A DNA stretch of 64,000 nucleotides. Source: Rhizobium leguminosarum bv. viciae USDA 2370. Its GTDB lineage: Bacteria; Pseudomonadota; Alphaproteobacteria; Rhizobiales; Rhizobiaceae. Numbering within the stretch: the first letter of the stretch is position 1; each line of letters opens with the position of its first letter. Below are positions 62,242 through 64,000 of this stretch, one piece after another. The notes beneath the pieces were generated by a model. The model was not told the origin of the DNA. It made no database searches and was given only the letters and a program-made list of their open reading frames with translations. Location of the stretch: NCBI RefSeq assembly GCF_002008365.1, contig NZ_MRDL01000054.1:62001-126000 (forward strand), read 5' to 3'. The position numbers and the translations under genes were made by a program.

Positions 62242-63018
62242 TCAGACCTGCAGGATCGAGGAGACGAGCAACTGCGTGTAGGGTTCGCGCGGATCGTCGA
62301 GCACGCGGTCGGTAAGCCCGTGTTCGATGACGTAGCCGTCCTTCATCACCATCATCCGGTGCGAGAGCAGGCGGGCGACGGCGAGATCGTGGGTGACGAT
62401 GATGGCCGAGAGACCGAGATCGTTGACGAGGCCGCGGACCAGATCGAGCAGGCGCGCCTGCACCGAAACGTCGAGGCCGCCGGTCGGCTCGTCCATGAAG
62501 ACGAGGCGCGGCGCGGTGACGAGGTTGCGGGCGATCTGCAGGCGCTGGCGCATGCCGCCGGAAAAGGCGCGCGGCTGATCGTCGATGCGGTCGGCGTCGA
62601 TCTCGACGCGTTCGAGCCAGTCGATCGCCGAAGCGCGGATCTTGCCGTAGTGCCGGTCGCCGATCGCCATCAGCCGTTCGCCAACATTGGCGCCGGCTGA
62701 GACGGTCATGCGCAGGCCATCGGCCGGATTCTGGTGCACGAAGCCCCAATCGGTGCGCATCAGGAAGCGCCGCTCGGCCTCGTTCATGCGGTAGAGGTCG
62801 CGGTAGCTGCCGTCGCGCATGTGATATTCGACGCTGCCGGTGCTGGGCAGCAACCGGGTGGAGAGGCAGTTGAGCAGCGTCGTCTTGCCGGAGCCGGACT
62901 CGCCGACGATGGCCAGCACTTCGCCGGGCCAGAGCTCGAAGGAGACGTCGCGGCAGCCGATGCGGTTGCCGTAGAATTTCGAAACGTCGTGGACTTTGAG
63001 AAGCGGCGTATCGCTCAT
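62242..63018 (-). CDS. phnK: C-P lyase system ATP-binding protein PhnK
   Basis: ABC-type ATPase that binds the PhnGHIJ core. The 258-aa protein has Walker A GESGSGKTTL, signature FSGGMRQRLQIARNL and LVFMDEPTGGLDV. The ATG at 63018 overlaps the phnJ stop by 4 nt. The family-specific start MSDTPLLKVHDVSKFYG is present. Confidence 0.95.
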   Translation of the reverse strand: MSDTPLLKVHDVSKFYGNRIGCRDVSFELWPGEVLAIVGESGSGKTTLLNCLSTRLLPSTGSVEYHMRDGSYRDLYRMNEAERRFLMRTDWGFVHQNPADGLRMTVSAGANVGERLMAIGDRHYGKIRASAIDWLERVEIDADRIDDQPRAFSGGMRQRLQIARNLVTAPRLVFMDEPTGGLDVSVQARLLDLVRGLVNDLGLSAIIVTHDLAVARLLSHRMMVMKDGYVIEHGLTDRVLDDPREPYTQLLVSSILQV

Positions 63019-63890
63019 TCTGCAGCCTCCCGGGCCAGCATCTCGCCGGCATGTCCGTGCGCGCGGCGGTCTTCGCAATGATCGGTGTCGGAGCAGACGA
63101 ACATCCGCCCGCCCTTGTCGTCGAGAACCACTTCGTCGAGATAGACATCCTCGGCACCGCAAAGGGCGCAGGGTTTATCGAAACGTTGGATATCGAAGGG
63201 ATAGTCCTCGAAATCCAGGCTGACGACGTCGGTATAGGGCGGAACCGCATAGATGCGCTTCTCGCGTCCGGCGCCGAAGAGCTGCAGCGCGTCCGACATG
63301 TGCATCTTCGGATTGTCGAATTTCGGCGTCGGCGACGGGTCCATGACATAGCGGCCGTGGACCTTCACCGGATAGGCGTAAGTCCGCGAGATGCGGCCGT
63401 TATGGGCGATATCCTCGTAGAGCTTCACATGCATGAGACCGTATTCTTCGAGCGCGTGCATCTTGCGCGTCTCGGTCTCGCGCGGCTCGAGGAAGCGCAG
63501 CGGCTCGGGGATCGGCACCTGGTAGACGAGCACCTGCCCGACCCCAAGCTTTTCTTCGGGAATGCGGTGGCGCGTCTGGATGATCGTCGCATCCTTGGTA
63601 TGCGTCGTCACCGCGACATTGGCGACCTTCTGGAAGAAGGCGCGGATGGAAACGGCGTTGGTCGTATCGTCGGCGCCCTGGTCGATGACCTTCAGCACGT
63701 CATCAGGTCCGATGATCGAGGCCGTCACCTGCACCCCGCCGGTGCCCCAGCCGTAGGGCATCGGCATTTCGCGCGAGGCGAAGGGCACCTGGTAGCCGGG
63801 AATGGCGATTGCCTTCAGGATGGCCCGGCGGATCATCCGTTTGGTCTGTTCGTCGAGATAGGCGAAGTTGTAGCTGGCCAGATCGGTCAT
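63015..63890 (-). CDS. phnJ: carbon-phosphorus lyase catalytic subunit PhnJ
   Basis: Radical SAM enzyme that breaks the C-P bond of alkyl ribose phosphonate. The 291-aa protein keeps all known catalytic residues at the E. coli numbers: Gly32 (in PGYQVPF), and Cys241, Cys244 and Cys266 for the 4Fe-4S cluster, and Cys272. The start ATG at 63890 overlaps the phnI stop by 4 nt, so phnI-J-K are translationally coupled. Confidence 0.97.
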   Translation of the reverse strand: MTDLASYNFAYLDEQTKRMIRRAILKAIAIPGYQVPFASREMPMPYGWGTGGVQVTASIIGPDDVLKVIDQGADDTTNAVSIRAFFQKVANVAVTTHTKDATIIQTRHRIPEEKLGVGQVLVYQVPIPEPLRFLEPRETETRKMHALEEYGLMHVKLYEDIAHNGRISRTYAYPVKVHGRYVMDPSPTPKFDNPKMHMSDALQLFGAGREKRIYAVPPYTDVVSLDFEDYPFDIQRFDKPCALCGAEDVYLDEVVLDDKGGRMFVCSDTDHCEDRRAHGHAGEMLAREAAE

Positions 63891-64000
63891 TCGGCGGCTT
63901 CCTTCATGTCTTCGCCACCGTTGCGGGCGGCTTCGAATTCGCGGCGCATGCGGCGGACGAGATCGAGTTCGGCCTGGAAATCCACATAATGCGGAAGCTT
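63887..64000 (-). CDS. phnI: C-P lyase core subunit PhnI, C-terminal end (cut by window edge)
   Basis: The last 37 codons of a gene that continues past the right edge. The end reads KLPHYVDFQAELDLVRRMRR, typical of PhnI, the subunit that joins the phosphonate to ribose with PhnGHL. The stop is coupled to phnJ. Confidence 0.9.
   Translation of the reverse strand, partial: KLPHYVDFQAELDLVRRMRREFEAARNGGEDMKEAAE

Overview
The window is a stretch of ordinary chromosome from a fast-growing Rhizobiales bacterium, most probably a Rhizobium of the R. etli / R. leguminosarum group. The evidence is the high GC content, the gene orders (fabB-fabI; rimP-nusA-ylxR-infB-rbfA-truB and rpsO-pnp; dnaK-dnaJ near polA; a C-P lyase phn cluster) and two families of short palindromic intergenic repeats of the RIME type. 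I see no prophage, insertion sequence, CRISPR array, tRNA or rRNA. The organism call is inference from gene content and repeat style; I ran no search.

Layout. 2-1214: end of a fatty-acid synthesis operon (fabB, fabI). 1308-13668: a minus-strand translation and RNA block, transcribed right to left as rimP, nusA, ylxR-L7Ae, infB, rbfA, truB, a secreted hydrolase, rpsO, pnp and an RsmC-like methyltransferase. It starts from a near-consensus promoter followed at once by a terminator-like hairpin, a candidate attenuator. 13924-26407: mixed housekeeping genes (exporter, lytic transglycosylase, recR, ybaB, dnaX, the 4.5S SRP RNA, HIT protein, nudC, a WYL regulator with two matching palindromes in front of its neighbours, pheA, kdsB, cytochrome c). 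26536-34428: AEC transporter, sugar kinase, hydroxyacid dehydrogenase, a MoeB-like enzyme, recF and an XRE regulator. 34750-40640: dnaJ, dnaK with a textbook RpoH promoter, and a class A penicillin-binding protein. 40831-53227: small genes, two SH3 proteins, a dipeptidase, an MHYT-GGDEF-EAL protein, marR, polA and a membrane-segment-free FtsK, with two candidate small RNAs. 53224-64000: the phosphonate cluster, minus strand, in the order phnI (cut by the window edge), phnJ, phnK, phnL, hexapeptide transferase, phnC, phnD, phnE1, phnE2, DUF1045, phnM, phnN and a GrpB-like gene.

How the genes work together. The phn genes import phosphonate (PhnCDE), couple it to a nucleotide ribose (PhnI with partners beyond the edge), break the C-P bond (PhnJ with PhnK) and carry the ribose phosphates back to PRPP (PhnM, probably the DUF1045 2H phosphoesterase, PhnN). 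No PhnP is visible, so the 2H protein is a plausible replacement. The rimP-to-pnp block joins transcription elongation, initiation-factor and ribosome-maturation functions with mRNA decay.

The least ordinary signals are intergenic: a 109-nt candidate small RNA at 41429-41537 with a general-stress (EcfG-type) promoter and C-rich loops; a second candidate between marR and polA; an orphan terminator with a perfect CtrA box upstream; the WYL regulator palindromes; and 13 mosaic repeat copies, some of which supply stop codons.
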